A stretch of 64,000 bases of DNA, from positions 2,871,007 to 2,935,006 of the forward strand of contig JNVV01000002.1 of the NCBI GenBank assembly GCA_000733355.1, in the 5' to 3' direction. Source of the DNA: Falciphora oryzae. Its lineage: Eukaryota > Ascomycota > Sordariomycetes > Magnaporthales > Magnaporthaceae. Each line of letters begins with the position of its first letter. Positions within the stretch are counted from its first letter, which is position 1. This document shows, piece by piece, positions 9,851-24,128 of this stretch. The notes beneath the pieces were generated by a model, which did no database searches, was not told the origin of the DNA, and saw only the letters and a list, made by a program, of their open reading frames with translations. The translations under genes and the position numbers were made by a program.

Positions 9851-12348
9851 ATGAAGGAGAGCTCGTCCACGCCGCCCGAGGAAAACAGCAACGAGAGCCA
9901 CGATGCTGCAGCCGCAGTGCCGGTGCGCCCGTACCGCTCGCACAAGGTGCCCGCCTGCGAGCGCTGCAGGGTGCGCAAGCTGCGCTGCACCGTCGACATC
10001 AAGGACAAGCCGTGCCTGCTGTGCCGGCTCCACAGTGCAGAGTGCAGTCGTCGGGGCGGTGGTGGTGGTGGCGCCGGGGAAGTGAACGCGGCCTCGAGCA
10101 GCGGCCGCCGGAATGACCCTGCCGCTGCTGCCCGACGGAGAAGCCGCAGCCCCCCTACGCCCAAGCGCCGCCGCACCACCGCGGGGTCCGCCAGCGCCGA
10201 GAGGCCGTCCCGCGCCCGCGCCTCGCCGCCCAGCCGCGCCGCCTCCGACGACGACGAGGACGCCGGCGGCGGCGGCAGCAGGGCCTCGTATCGCCAGCGC
10301 AATGCCGTCCGCGAGACCGAGGAGGCCCCGCACGACTCCGAGGCCTTCGCCATCGTCGGCCCGGAGTCGGCCGAGGACCTGCACGTGATCGAGCAGTACA
10401 TCTCGGTGCAGAGCCAGGCCTCGGGCGACACGGCCGGGACGCCCGATGCAGCCGGCGCGAGGAAACGGCTCTTCAACCTGGTCTCGAGGGACCCGGGCAA
10501 CCCGGTCGTGTCGCTGAGCGTGCCGAGGTACCGCGCCGGCTTCAGGATGCACCGGGTCCCCGGCATGGCCCAGCTGGAGATCATAGAGCAGATACTGGGG
10601 CCGTTCACGTCGGAGCTGATAGACGTGTGAGTGAGACGCCCTCTCTCGTGCGCTGATTCCTGCTTTTCTGTATTGACCGTTCATCGCTGCCAGATACTTC
10701 CGTAAAACACACCCCGCCTTCCCGATTCTTGACGAGAGCGCCTTCATCAAGGCAAGAAAGACACGAACGATGCACTTGCTGGCACCAACACTGCTCTGTT
10801 GGGTCTACGCCTCATCACTCATCTTCTGGGACACATCGCCGGTTCTACGCAAGCACCCGAGGCCCGACGTCATGTATACCCTCAAGCAGGCAGTTTCCGC
10901 ATTGCAGGAGGACTTCCACGCCGCAAGCCTGTCGACTGTCTACACAGGCGTCCTGGACCTCTCGGGCCGGCCCACCACCTCGGCCACGTACAACACCATG
11001 CTCAACGGCCGCGTCGTGGCCATGGCGCACCTGCTTGGCCTCAACCGCGACCCGGAGCGCTGGGACCTGACCGACTACGACAAGCAGCTGCGCATCCGGC
11101 TCTGGTGGGGGACTCTGATCCACGACAGGTGGTCGAGCTTCGCCTACGGAGTGCCCCCCTGCATCGGCCAGAGTCAGTACGATGTCCCGCTTCCCACCCG
11201 GGCCACCCTCGCGACCCCGGAGCTGGAGTCGACGCTCGAGCGTGACCAGGCCGCGCACTGCTTCATTGCGCTGTGCAAGCTGACCGAGATCCTCGGCGAC
11301 ATGCTGCCGCTGCTGCACGACCTGCGGAGGTCCCCGGCCAACAACACGTCCCGTAAGCGGAGGGATCTCGAGAGCGACCTCGAGGAGTGGGAGTCCAACC
11401 TGCCCGACTATCTCAGGGAACGTGGCCGCAACAACAGCAAGGCGCCAGTATCTGGGTCCAGTAGCTTGCGGCTGGGGTTTCTTGCTATGAAGATGCTGCT
11501 CTGTCGCATTAACCTGCGGGTGAGTAAGACTACAGCAAGGATCGAAATACTCGACAGCAGCGCTTTGCTTTTCCCCTATGTCGTGATCAGAGCTAACAGG
11601 CGAGTTCCCATGGGCAGGAGGCATCGAGGTCAAGCAGCCCGCCAGACTCAGAGGAGAGGAACCATCATTTGTCCAAGCTCCGAAGGGCGGCAGAATCGGT
11701 TGTCGACTTTATATGCTCTCTGACCGAGCAAAATCTGGCCGAGTGGTGGTCATCATGTATGTCACGACCCGACAGATTTGTATGACATTGCCTTGCACAC
11801 AGTATTCTAACATGTATCGACTTGCTGCAGATACCGCCTACCACCTTTCGTCCGTCACGTTCCTCCTACTACGATGCGCCATCGAGTCGACAGATCCTGG
11901 TGTCTCGGACTCGTGCCGATCAAGCCTCGAGAGGTTACGTGTGAGGCTCCTCGAGGCAAGAGACAAAAGCGGCTGGGAGCTGGGTGACATTTGCCTGGCG
12001 CAGACGGAGGAGTCGGTGACAAAGGTGATCAACACGTACCACAACCACAACAACAACCAGGCGGGAGCTCAGCCGTATAGCCCTTCTTCCCCGGCTGCGG
12101 CGTCGGTCAACTGCGGTGGTGCGGGAGTAGGCGTCCTCCCTCTCGGTCTGCAACACGCTGCTGGCGTCTTGCCCCTGTCTGCCGCCTCGCTGCAGCAGGA
12201 CCCGGGCATCATGCTCCCGGGAGGTGGAGCTGGGCCGTACGTGTTCACGCCTCAGAACCTCACGTCTTACAACGCCGTCGATCCCATAGGTTATCCATGG
12301 GCGGACTTGTGGGATATGTTTAATGGCGATGGGGCTGTCCTGAACTAG
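9851..12348 (+). CDS. Zn2Cys6 transcription factor with fungal_trans domain
   Basis: Four exons: 9851-10626, 10694-11519, 11618-11756 and 11831-12348 (752 aa). For exon 3 I chose the acceptor at 11617 because a CTAAC branch point lies 14-20 nt before it; the AG at 11599 is also in frame. The DNA-binding cluster CERCRVRKLRC...CLLC...C (residues 36-65, CX2CX6CX8CX2CX6C) is preceded by basic residues. A long disordered, basic and acidic linker follows, then the middle homology domain from about residue 245 (VYFRKTHPAFPILDE, RLWWGTLIHDRW). The C-terminus is Gly/Ala/Pro-rich. It lies inside the 2-16 kb enzyme group, so it is a candidate pathway activator. Confidence 0.9.
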
Positions 12349-14358
<2,010 letters not shown>

Positions 14359-14487
14359 AGCTTCCGAAGCCAGGGATCCTCGGGCAACAGGTCGAGTATT
14401 TAAAGGTTGATAGTGTTTGTTGTTTCTTGTTGATTGTTGATTGTTTTGTTAATACCAGTCTTCGTAGAACATACATCATCATATCAG

Positions 14488-16014
14488 TCAGTTCCCGGGT
14501 CCTTGCTTGTCATATTGCCCAAACAGCTCGTCCAATTGCCGCATCCTGGTCACGCCGTCCTCGATGCGCGGCCAGTCATCATCTTCAAACAAGATGTTCT
14601 GGGCGCCGCCGCCGCCTCCGCCTCCGCCTTCGCCTTCTTTCAAAGACTTGGTCCAGCGTCGCCAGAATCGCTCATACAAACGGGCCACTATGCGTGCCCG
14701 TACGGGCAGCTGCTTTTGCCAGTCCTCCCAGTCCCAGTGAACGTTCATCACTTCGTCCCTCTGGTGGTCGTGCACCCGTATCGTGATCGTCTCGGGCCGC
14801 CGCCATCTGCGACCGCCTTCATCTGGCGCTTCCAATTCCGCGGCCACGTATGAGTCCGAGTGGAGGTATGGCCCTTCCGGGCTCGTCACCAGGATCTCGC
14901 CCCTTTCGCAGTTTATGGTCCACACAAACGCGGGCTCGCCTTTGAACGGCGGGCCGGACCGGTACGTCATGGACAGTGTCGCCCCGTCCTCGACGACGAC
15001 GCTGCCGCGCCTGTCTGGCGACGAGCACCACCCACCGCTCTGGTGCTGCCGCCCCGCGGCCAGCTGGCCGTGCAGCACCACAAGATCTGGCACATTCGAC
15101 TCCATTTTCAAAGCTGCCTTTGTCCCTCCCGCCTCCCCGCCAGCAGCGGCCTTCCCGAGCAGACGCACCGTGGGGCGCTGCAGCTGCATGCGGCAGCGGA
15201 CGGTGCCCCTTTCGAACTCGCCCAGGACCTCGTGGACGTAGTCGAGCGTGTGGGCCATAACCTCGGTAACGGGGCTACGGCCATCAGCGCGGTCCGCGGT
15301 ATGCGCCAGAGGCCGCGGGACCGAGTCACGCGCGCCCATGGACCCGAAGGCGCGCACGTCGCTGCTCAGGACGCGGCCGACGCGGCCCGAGTCGAGCAGG
15401 TCGCTGATCTTGAGCACGACGGGGCTCAGGCGGCCCTGCAGGCCGATGATGCTGCTGTCGGCGCCGAGCTTCTTGCCGCCGCTTGTCTGGTGGTGGTGCA
15501 GATTGTGGTGGCGGTCGGGGCCGTTGCCGTCGTTGCTGCTGCTGCTGCTGTGGTAGTGGTGGTAGCCGTCGGTGCTGCCGCCACTGTCCGGGCTGCCGAC
15601 AGTGGTGCCAGCGGGCAGGGCGTTGCGGCCGCACTCGACGTCGTCGGCTAGTTTGAGCGCCGCGGCCAGACTGCCTGCGACGGGCCACTCAACGTAGGCG
15701 GCCTTGCCGGCACGTAGCGAGGGCCCCACGGCGGCAGCATGTGCGCGCGCCGTGGTGCAGCACACGGCGAGGTCGACGTCCGGGTCTGCGGCCAGCGCGG
15801 CCGGGTCGGCGTATGTCTTGACGACGGCCGAGTCCAGACCGAAGCGGTCGCGCGTGGCCACGCCGTCCTCGACGGTGGGGTTCAACAAGGCGACGACGTC
15901 GTAATGCGAGCGGCCCAAGGGAGAGAGGAGGTAGGCCAGGTGCGACTCTTCGGCCCAGGAGCCCTTGACCGACGGCGAAAGGCCGATAATGGCGACTCGG
16001 ATGCGGGCCGCCAT
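14488..16014 (-). CDS. Gfo/Idh/MocA-family (GAL80-like) NAD(P)-binding protein
   Basis: Single exon, 508 aa. I start at the ATG at 16014 (MAARIRVAIIGL), because upstream in-frame sequence lacks family similarity. The N-terminal Rossmann part has VAIIGLSPSVKGSWAEESHL, VDLAVCCTTARAHA and a VEWP motif where catalytic family members have EKP. The second half (LQGRLSPVVLKISDLLDSGRVG, HTLDYVHEVLGEFE) is the beta-sheet substrate domain. This pattern resembles yeast Gal80 and its many fungal paralogues, whose roles are often regulatory or dehydrogenase-like. A Ser/His-rich low-complexity insert (about residues 140-185) and a Gly run near the C-terminus are probably disordered loops. Confidence 0.85.
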   Translation of the reverse strand: MAARIRVAIIGLSPSVKGSWAEESHLAYLLSPLGRSHYDVVALLNPTVEDGVATRDRFGLDSAVVKTYADPAALAADPDVDLAVCCTTARAHAAAVGPSLRAGKAAYVEWPVAGSLAAALKLADDVECGRNALPAGTTVGSPDSGGSTDGYHHYHSSSSSNDGNGPDRHHNLHHHQTSGGKKLGADSSIIGLQGRLSPVVLKISDLLDSGRVGRVLSSDVRAFGSMGARDSVPRPLAHTADRADGRSPVTEVMAHTLDYVHEVLGEFERGTVRCRMQLQRPTVRLLGKAAAGGEAGGTKAALKMESNVPDLVVLHGQLAAGRQHQSGGWCSSPDRRGSVVVEDGATLSMTYRSGPPFKGEPAFVWTINCERGEILVTSPEGPYLHSDSYVAAELEAPDEGGRRWRRPETITIRVHDHQRDEVMNVHWDWEDWQKQLPVRARIVARLYERFWRRWTKSLKEGEGGGGGGGGAQNILFEDDDWPRIEDGVTRMRQLDELFGQYDKQGPGN

Positions 16015-18242
16015 GGCTGCTCGTGAAGCTGCTGCTGGGCGCGCTCGCCGTGTTGGAGGAGGGAGGATAAAGGTAGGATCGATTTGATGGGTTCGGTGAA
16101 CAAGCAAAGCCGTGCTCGCCTGCCCGTCGTGCCTACTCGTTTCTAACTCCTCCCCCGCCGTTGCTTCCACAATTGGGCATCGACCGCACACCGTTTCTCC
16201 ACCCGCGTGAGCGCTCTGCGTTCAATGTTTGGTTGTGGATGGCGATCAGTGGCAAAAATGCCGGCCGGGTTTGTTCGGTCTCTGCTGCGTGGAGACGCCA
16301 TGGCAAAATCCACCTGCCATCTGGGCATCACCTCCTTGTTTTCTGCTTGCCTCCAGAGTAGCCAGTGCTCGACCAACACTAGTCCGACGCCGGCGGTGCA
16401 TTTGTGCCCGTGTCCACAGAGCCAGACCCAAACAGAGCCGACAATTTTGCGGCTAACCGCGCCCGTGTAGGCTAGCGAGGCCTAGTATTCTGGTGGAAGG
16501 GGACTGGCTTTGACGAGAGCCAGAGCAGTAGTTCCTGTCAGCAGCTTACCTGCGGAATGAGTCCCCGTTAATCGGGCGTTGGAAAGCTTGTCTCGAAGCC
16601 GGTTAATTTGGCGCCTGTCACATTTCCTGATTGGGAACTGCTTGATGTTTGATCGCGATAAGCTTCAAACATATTTGGTAGAATGACTACTACGAGTCTA
16701 GGCTTCAAAACGTCTCTTGTAAATCCTGAGGCGAACATAACCATAGCTACCTAGCTCTCGTTCAATGGGGCAGCAAGGGTAGAGGAAAGAATGGCCACTC
16801 TCTGGGGTGAACAGCCCGTCAATTTCGAGACCCGGCCCAAATCCGGCTCCTGAAACCACTCACCCAAGCTGACCTTCCCGGAGCTAGGCCGCATGCGGTG
16901 CCCTGCTCGTTGGCTCCAACGCCTCTCGCTTACCATGGACAAAGACGGATGCGCCAAGATCGGAGGAAGGGTGCCAAGATCGGAAGCGCGCCGTGGATGC
17001 GTGCGAAATCCCCGGGGACTGGCCCAGATCGTCGTGTTACCTGGCGGCGAATTGATGAGACGCACAGTCCACAAGCACACCATCTGCTGCAGCCAAGCCA
17101 GGCCCCCCATCGGCTCTCTGCAGCGGCTCGTAACCTCCTCTAGGTCCTCGCCCAGGGGTGCCTCCCCGCATGCCCGAGCGGTCGTTATTTCAAGCATCTG
17201 ATGCCGGTTTTTAGTGAGATATATCAGACGTTGTGCCACGTGGGTCTTCGTCACTAATCCCTTCACTTGGTATCTACACGATTTCTCCGGTGTCTACCCG
17301 ATATCTGTTGTTACCTTGCTCTTGCTCTGTCCGTCTCCCTGTCCACTGGCCGCCATCCTTTGTTGCAAGATCTGCTATTTCCTCCCTTGCTGGCCGGTTG
17401 GCAACAGCTCTGGGCAACGCGACACCGTCAGCATACACCAGCCGATGTGGCAGATGAACAAGGAGGAGGTATGTCCAGCCCATTCACGTTTCCGTTGAAC
17501 CCCATCCATCGCGAGATGCCCATGCTCCTCCCGAGACAAGACATTGCCCCTCACCACGCGGCCATTCTTGATACGGAGGAGGACCAAGCCTTGTGTTCCC
17601 CATATCTAAGACACGGCGGGCAGCGGCTGGCGAAAATAGTTAATCATAAGCCTTCCAAAATATCAATACCAACCTCCTCGCCCGCAGTTTCGCTCGGACT
17701 CGGCACCAGGCTGATATCGACGCTTCAGCACGCCCTGGCGTACGACAAGGGGTGGCTCTTCGGAAGATCGACGAGACTATGAAAACAACTCATGTTCAAA
17801 TTTAGGGAGCCATATAATTCGGAGCCTTATAATTTGATTCTTCGTCCGCCACACACGCTCTTTTCTCCATGTCTTTGTCACTGAGGGTCAGTTCGACATT
17901 GCCAGCAAAGTGACTCAACCATTGAGTGTAAGGATTCAAGATTATTCAACTAGCTTCACTCACGACATCTAATCCCTGCTTTCAGACGTCTTTTGACTGT
18001 CGTGGCTCTTTCTTTTACTAGACTCATACCTATTCATCGTCCTCTACTGCGCACCTCCTCGGGCCCCCCGCACCCCTCCTATCTACATAAACAGGCAGCC
18101 CTTTGCTGGGTTTCATGTTTTTACTTGAGAGAAATAAATGGGAATGACGAGGAGAGAAATTTTTGCATCCTCAACAGGCCTGTCTGTTCCCCTTCCCAGC
18201 AAATTTCCGTCCCCACAATCCGACAAATTTCTCTACCACAAG
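16015..18242. other. Intergenic, about 2.2 kb
   Basis: Promoter of the GAL80-like gene at the left and of the carotenoid oxygenase at the right. Open frames of up to 171 codons occur, but on overlapping strands with no domain or codon signal. An ATG at 18138 is in frame with the oxygenase and could be an alternative start. Confidence 0.45.
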
Positions 18243-20679
18243 ATGGTGAGCACCAAGCCGCCCGCAGTGGGCAAGGTCGGCATCGCGGCTGACAAATTCG
18301 CGCTGCGAGACGCCGAGAGCGTCTTTTTCGAGGACTGGCCCAACGCGCCCGGAGTAAGTCTTCGACCGTCTTTTTATCACAGAGAGCAACATAAACTCCT
18401 TGTGCTAATTCTTTCTTTTTACAGCTAATCGGCCTGCGGGAGGAACGCGGCCCCGTCGAGATGAAAGTCTCGGGCGAGATCCCCGCCTGGGCCGCGGGGT
18501 CGCTGTTTCGCACCGGCCCTGGAGAGTCGGAGATCCGCGGCGCGCCAAAGGGCACCCTCAAGATCTCCCACTGGTTCGACGGACTGGGACACGCCCACCG
18601 GTTCGACATCATCCCCGTCTCGCCAGCATCAGGCTCCGCGGAGATCGAGAACGACGGAAGCCCGGGACAGCAGAGCCAGAAGACCCGGGTCGTATACACT
18701 TCCCGCCGCCAGTCAGACGACCTCGTCAACTGGATCAAGAGCAAGGGCGACGACCGCCTCTTCACGTTTGCACAGAAGTCAGATCCTTGTATCGGCCTCT
18801 TCGGCAAGATAATGTCGACCTTCAAGAGGGCCAGGTTCGGCCGCGCGTCTCAGGTCAGCCGCGGGCTCGAAAACATCGCAGTCACCGTGATGGAGCAACC
18901 TCCGATACAGCTGGAGAGGGAGGACACCCTGGCCACGAAGAACGGCAGCGGATCCATCGCTGGCCACCAGTCAAACACGATGTGGATGCTTACTGATACC
19001 AGTAGCATCAGCCTTGTGGACAAGACAACACTGGAACGGCTCGGTGTCGCCACGCAGCGCAGGCTGCATCCCGAGCTCACTGGACCTTTCTCGTGTGCCC
19101 ACGCTGCTCGAGATCCGGTCACTAGCGATATATATAACTACAACCTCGAGGTTGGCCCGCACCCAACGGTAATTAGAGCTGGCTCAGTGCCTATTTTCTT
19201 TTCTTTTCTTTTTCTTTTCTTTCTCTCTCTTTTATCAATAAGAGATCTTACATCCTTTTCACAATTAAAAGAACTGCTGAAATCACTAACCTTTTAAAAA
19301 CGATAAAGTATCGCATTTTCCGTATCGACGCACTCAACGGTACCACCGAGATCATCGCTAGATTCGCCCACAAGACTATCGACCCTACATACATGCACTC
19401 GTTCTTCCTCACCGAGCGCCATATCATCCTCTGCCTCTCTGTTGCTCAGGTGGGCTACAAGGGCGCCGCCATGATGGTGCAGGGCAACGTCGTCGAGTCC
19501 CTCGTGCCCTTCGATCCCAACCAGACCACCAAGTGGATATTCATCGACCGCACCGCTGCCAGACGTGGCGTTGTCGCGGTTCGGGAGACCAAAGCCATGT
19601 TCTTCTTCCACACAATCAACGCGTGGGAAGATAACAACGAAAAAAGACCCCCTGCAGAACAGAAGGAGAATCTGCCGGCGCAGACTGGGGGCGGCAACGG
19701 GGAGGAGCATGGCGATACCAAACCTGCGGGAGACACCCGCGAGACAGCCGATGCCGCAAGCAAAGACAAGGCCCATTGGCGAGTCACTTGCGACATGATC
19801 GACTACAACAGCCGCGATATCCTGAGCGGTCTGTACTACGATGTCATCCTCAACCGAGACGGTGCCGGAGACGCCTTCTGGCGAGACCCGGAGCGTCGGG
19901 CGAGCTCACTCCCCGGCCTGGGCCGCTACGTCTTCTTGATCCCCGCCTCGGGGCCCGGCACGAACCAGCCCGGCGTCAAAATCACGTCACCCGAGATCTG
20001 GCCTGACTTCAAGAAGAGCCACAAGGGCCTGGCCAACACTGCGCCGGCCCAAGCCGCCGATGGTGGAGCGGCAAGCGGCAGAATTCTCCGGATCCCCAGC
20101 CCCAGAGTGGGCGAGCTGCCGGTCATCAACTCTACCAAGGCGACCAAGCGGCACCGCTACGTCTGGTCACAGGGCACGCGCGGCCTCAACACCCTGACCG
20201 ACACCCTCGTCAAGACCGACATGGACGCCGAGGCCGCCGGCCGCCCGGGAGCGACTTTCTGGGACAACCCGCATGGCCACACGCCCGGAGAAGCTATTTT
20301 CATACCCCGGCCCCGCGGCGCGCCTCCTCTGGTGATGCTGGCCGCAGACAAGCCCAAGGCCCCGCCGTCCAGCTCGTCCTCTTCGTCTTCGTCCAGTTCG
20401 TCGTCTTCGTCGTCCTCGGGTGCGTCTTCGTCGTCCTCGGGTGCGATCCCTGCTGCTGCCGCCGTCGAGGGAGGAGCGAGCCAAGTGCTAGATGAAGATG
20501 CAGAGCTTGAAGAGGATGACGGGTGTCTCCTAAGCGTGGTCCTCGACGGTCACAAGGGCACAAGCTACCTTGTGTGCCTCGATGCCAAGACCATGGTCGA
20601 GGTCGCCAGGGCCGAGCTAGACTTCCCGGTCGGAATAGGCTTCCATGGGGCTCACATGAAAGCCAAGTCCCATATCTGA
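18243..20679 (+). CDS. Carotenoid cleavage dioxygenase family protein (RPE65/CCD)
   Basis: Non-haem iron enzyme that splits conjugated double bonds of carotenoids, apocarotenoids or stilbenes. Exons 18243-18353, 18425-19168 and 19309-20679 (741 aa). Intron 2 (140 bp) has a long pyrimidine tract and a CACTAAC branch; the join restores HPTYRIFRI. The four iron-binding histidines are visible: His263 (CAHAARDP), His315 (YMHSFF), His386 (FFHTINAWED) and His731 (GFHG). Between the third and fourth lie two low-complexity inserts, including a pure Ser run (about 18 Ser), making the protein longer than typical ~600-700 aa members. The in-frame ATG at 18138 would add 35 residues; I prefer 18243, which leaves a normal 5' leader. 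Confidence 0.88.
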
Positions 20680-21233
20680 TTCTGAGTTGCCTTTGTTATC
20701 AAAAAGATGCCTGAACGAAGGACATGCAAGTCTTGGTCGTATCATCCGAGCTCCTGCCGGTGGAATAATGGATCATGGCGGTTTCCATGAAACAAAGATA
20801 ACCGGAGACGATTGATTAGGTCCAGAGGCGGAAATTTTTCGATGCATTAATACTTTCTAGTCGATGATCACTTCAGCCTCTAAGCAGCCAAGTATCAGCC
20901 AGAACACGTATGCTTCAGGAACCCATCGGCATGAAAAATCAATGTTTGAGCAGTTTGTTGAAACAACCCTAACTAGTGTGAAGATGGTGCCCCTAGAACT
21001 GGAAACCCCGAACGCCCGGACGACAGTTTAAAGGTCGCATGCTCACTATCGTGCATAAATGAAAACACCAACAAAGCGAAAGGATAAGAACAAAACAAAT
21101 CAGAGAAACGCAGCAAAACAAAAAGGATAGCCAATTCGAATGGGGAAACGCCCCACGCTTAGAAAAGGGACCGAATGAGCACAAAGAGGTATGGCTGCTC
21201 GGGCTCCTCGACAACGTCGCGGTCAGCCGATAC
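20680..21233. other. Intergenic, convergent gene ends
   Basis: 3' flanks of the carotenoid oxygenase and of the small secreted protein gene. Nothing else seen. Confidence 0.5.
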
Positions 21234-21836
21234 CTAGTTGGCCTTTTTGCGGGCGTCCATCGCCTTGGCTAGGTCGGGGTGGCTTTTCCTCAAATACGCT
21301 GTACAAAATGATTGAAATATTAGAAAAGAAGCCCTATACGATATAAAACCGGTTAAACTTCAATAGCAAATAACGTACCCTCAGACATTATGGCAGGAGT
21401 CCCGGTTGTGGCGACTTTATTGTCATCGGCCCGGCTCTTGCGCTTGGGATCGCGGGTCACAAGTTGGTTTTCGGTGTCTCGGCGGATCGTCTTGTCCTTC
21501 TTGAGCTCGATATATTTCACCGGATCGGGATGGGTTTTCCTCATATTGGCTAGATGCATTTAGTAACCACGGCGCTATGTTAGGAATAGGGCGCATCGAG
21601 AAGAAGAAAAAAAAGAAAAAAGAAAAAAAAAAAAAAAACACGCGCCTATTTGCAAGCAATAACTTACCGATAACATCCATGGCAGGAGTGCTGGCCTTAG
21701 CAGGAGGCATTTTGCCAAAGCCGTCACGCCGGGGATCGCGGGCACTAAGCTGGCTCGCACTAACTCCGCCCTGAGGGGTGGGCGCGGCCATGGCCATGGC
21801 CACGAGGGAAAGGGAGACAAGGCTAGTGAACTTCAT
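21234..21836 (-). CDS. Small secreted protein with two tandem repeats, no cysteine
   Basis: I do not recognise a family. Three exons on the minus strand, 21836-21668, 21549-21379 and 21298-21234, encode 134 aa. A signal peptide is clear (MKFTSLVSLSLVAMAMA, likely cut before APTPQ). The mature chain has no Cys and is basic. It consists of two ~45-residue units that align end to end: QLSARDPRR...STPAMDVIG-ANMRKTHPDPVKYIEL and QLVTRDPKR...GTPAIMSEA-YLRKSHPDLAKAMDA. Each unit is split by an intron at the same place and phase (phase 1, before the N/YxRK motif), and DNA similarity reaches the intron edges. Dibasic RR and KR follow DP in both units, possible Kex2 sites. It could be a processed peptide precursor or an effector-like protein. 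Confidence 0.7.
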
Positions 21837-24128
21837 TGCGGCTGAGGAGTGGCAGAAGGGAAAGGGAAAGGAAAATGAGGAAAGAAAAAGAAAAAAAAGA
21901 GAAAACGGAGGGAAACAAGAGCAGAAATGGGAAGAGGAGAATGCAGCGAAACTAAGAGCGGAATGGGACCATGGAAGTTGGTGGTGTAGAACAGGCAAAT
22001 GAAGCCAATGGTGAAGCAGAGTGTCTGGGATTTTATATCTCGAAACGAGAGGCGATGGCCATCAGCCTTTTCGGTTGCTCTGGTCCGAAATAGCGTCCTC
22101 CGCACTCTGTGCTACCTACGACAGGGCATTCGATGCTATCCATGACGCAAACACCTAATTCGGGGGTCGATTTAGAGTTTGCACGACAGGGCTTTCCATG
22201 TTGGGGAACAGTCGGCTGGGGCGGGCCCTTGTGTGGTTATTCTTAGCATCATCGGTGGAGCGCTGTATTTTGGGATTTGGCGGGCCATTGCCTGTTCCAG
22301 CCAACCATCCTTCCCTACACTCTCGCCATCTTGTCTTGGCGTCTCAGAAATCACCACGATCCAACGAGGCCTACTGGACAATATCGCCCACCTTTGATCG
22401 AGCAGCAAAGGCTGTGGTCTGCCGCTCGGTCGGTAGTGTCGATACGCCACCACGCCGCCAGGGCTGAACTGACTCGTCAGGGCGCAAGCACGATCAAGCG
22501 CGCGCACTTAAAATGGGCAAGAGGGTCATGCCCATTACGCCTAAGCGAACAGGCATGAAGTCGATTTTGCCGGTCCGGAGTCCTGAACTGGGGTCGGGAT
22601 GCTAAAGCATCTGAGCAGGCTTGTGCCCGGCCGTGACACTGCAACTTCTGGATGCGATGCGCGAGGCATCATGGCGGAAAATGGAGGTCTCAATCCACTT
22701 GATGACCCATCACGTCGCACCTGTCCAGAAACTCGTGCTCCTTTCCCACCTGGTACGCGGGCAGGTACCCAACCACCCGCTGGGGCCGCTTGCTTCCCCG
22801 CTACAGATACAAAAACCGTCACCTACCCATCGACCCTCCTCCATTCCTTCTCGACGCCGAAGACAGACAAGGCAGGGGCCGCTGGCTGTCCGGTTTTCTC
22901 CTGCTGGTCGGACCACCGGCCAGCCCCACCCACGACCAGTTCTAAACCGGCGCTGCAGATTCGCGCAGTCGAAGCCTCCTCCCGTCATCGCTTGGAACGC
23001 CCAGTTCGCCCTGATGCTGCCGAGCAGCGCGTTTATGTTCTTGCTTGGTTTCTGTACGAGGTCAGAAATTCCCCAGTCTTTCAAATCCGCGGGCACGGTC
23101 GAAGAAAATGCCATCGATGATGCTGCCGGCCAGCGCGTCCCGTCCGTCGGGCGGCACCTTGTCGACCGCGCACGCTGTCCCATGGCTCTGCATATAGGTC
23201 AAGGAACTTTCCAAGGGCAGGGCGCGGTCAAACTCGCGTCCGACGGGGTTGGCGAGTAGCCCCAGCAAAGAGAGAACGTCTCCTTTTTTTTTTTTTTTTT
23301 TTTTCATTTTTCGACCCGTGGCCAGCGCTTCGAGACCTAGATCACGCCTTTGACGCATACGATGGTGTCTACTACCGCGCCGCCGACCGCGAGTAACCGT
23401 GTTGTCTTCTCTAGAGAAGGGCGGTGCCCTCGATGGTATGCGCGGCCGAGAGTGCAACGTCCCGTCGCTCTGCGTGAGGTGATTTGCCGTGTTCCATCAG
23501 CCCGACAGCCTCGCGCTCCTAGTCAGGAACCGTGCCAGCAAGGCAGTGCGAGAGGCGACACCTTCTGGCTCCCTGAGGCGACACGACAAAGTCCAGCATG
23601 TCAAGCCTCCCGCTAGGAGTTACGAACTTGACTGCAGCCACACAGTAGCATCCCCGTCCCAGACGGTGTGGTTTGGATTAGTTGCATCGGCATTTGATAT
23701 GCCGCTCAAAGAGTGAACGCGAAATCGCTGTCTTCCCCGTGTTGGCGGGCCTAGCGCGGCTGGAGGCACGCAATTTTTCACGCTGCATCACAACTCCGGC
23801 CCTCTTCCCTCGCCGCCCTTTCCTTGTATTTTCTGCTTCCTTCCTTCCTTATCCCGTGACCGACCACCCACGACCGCTTTGTTTACCCTTCTAGGCCCTA
23901 ACTCTCGATTCTCCCTCTCAAAATCTCACCGACCCCAGCCGCTTGATAGGCAGCCTCAGCAACGTTGCTGCCTGCGATGGATCCTCCAAGTCCAATTTTG
24001 CCTCGGGTTTTCTCCCTTTGGTTTTTTCCGTTCGGATTGTCGATTTCCCTTGCTTGTGCGCTATAGATTTCCAATCGAGGGCAGGCAATCCACTTTCCCC
24101 GTTCCATGATCCCCCCGTCCTTTGGGCT
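21837..24128. other. Intergenic, about 2.3 kb
   Basis: Left edge is the promoter of the secreted-protein gene. A 21-base T run lies at 23284-23304. Overlapping open frames at 22.6-23.4 kb on both strands show no domain. From ~23820 a CT-rich, promoter-like stretch leads to ATG 23977, which opens a 30-codon signal-peptide-like frame (see the next entry). Confidence 0.4.

Noticed and set aside
18138..18242. Extra 35-residue N-terminus of the carotenoid oxygenase
   Set aside because: In frame and with an ATG, but it would leave almost no 5' UTR and shows no targeting signal; kept only as an alternative.
22621..23259. 212-codon plus frame and overlapping minus frames at 22.7-23.4 kb
   Set aside because: Phrases look partly protein-like in several frames at once, but no domain, start context or splice continuation favours any of them.
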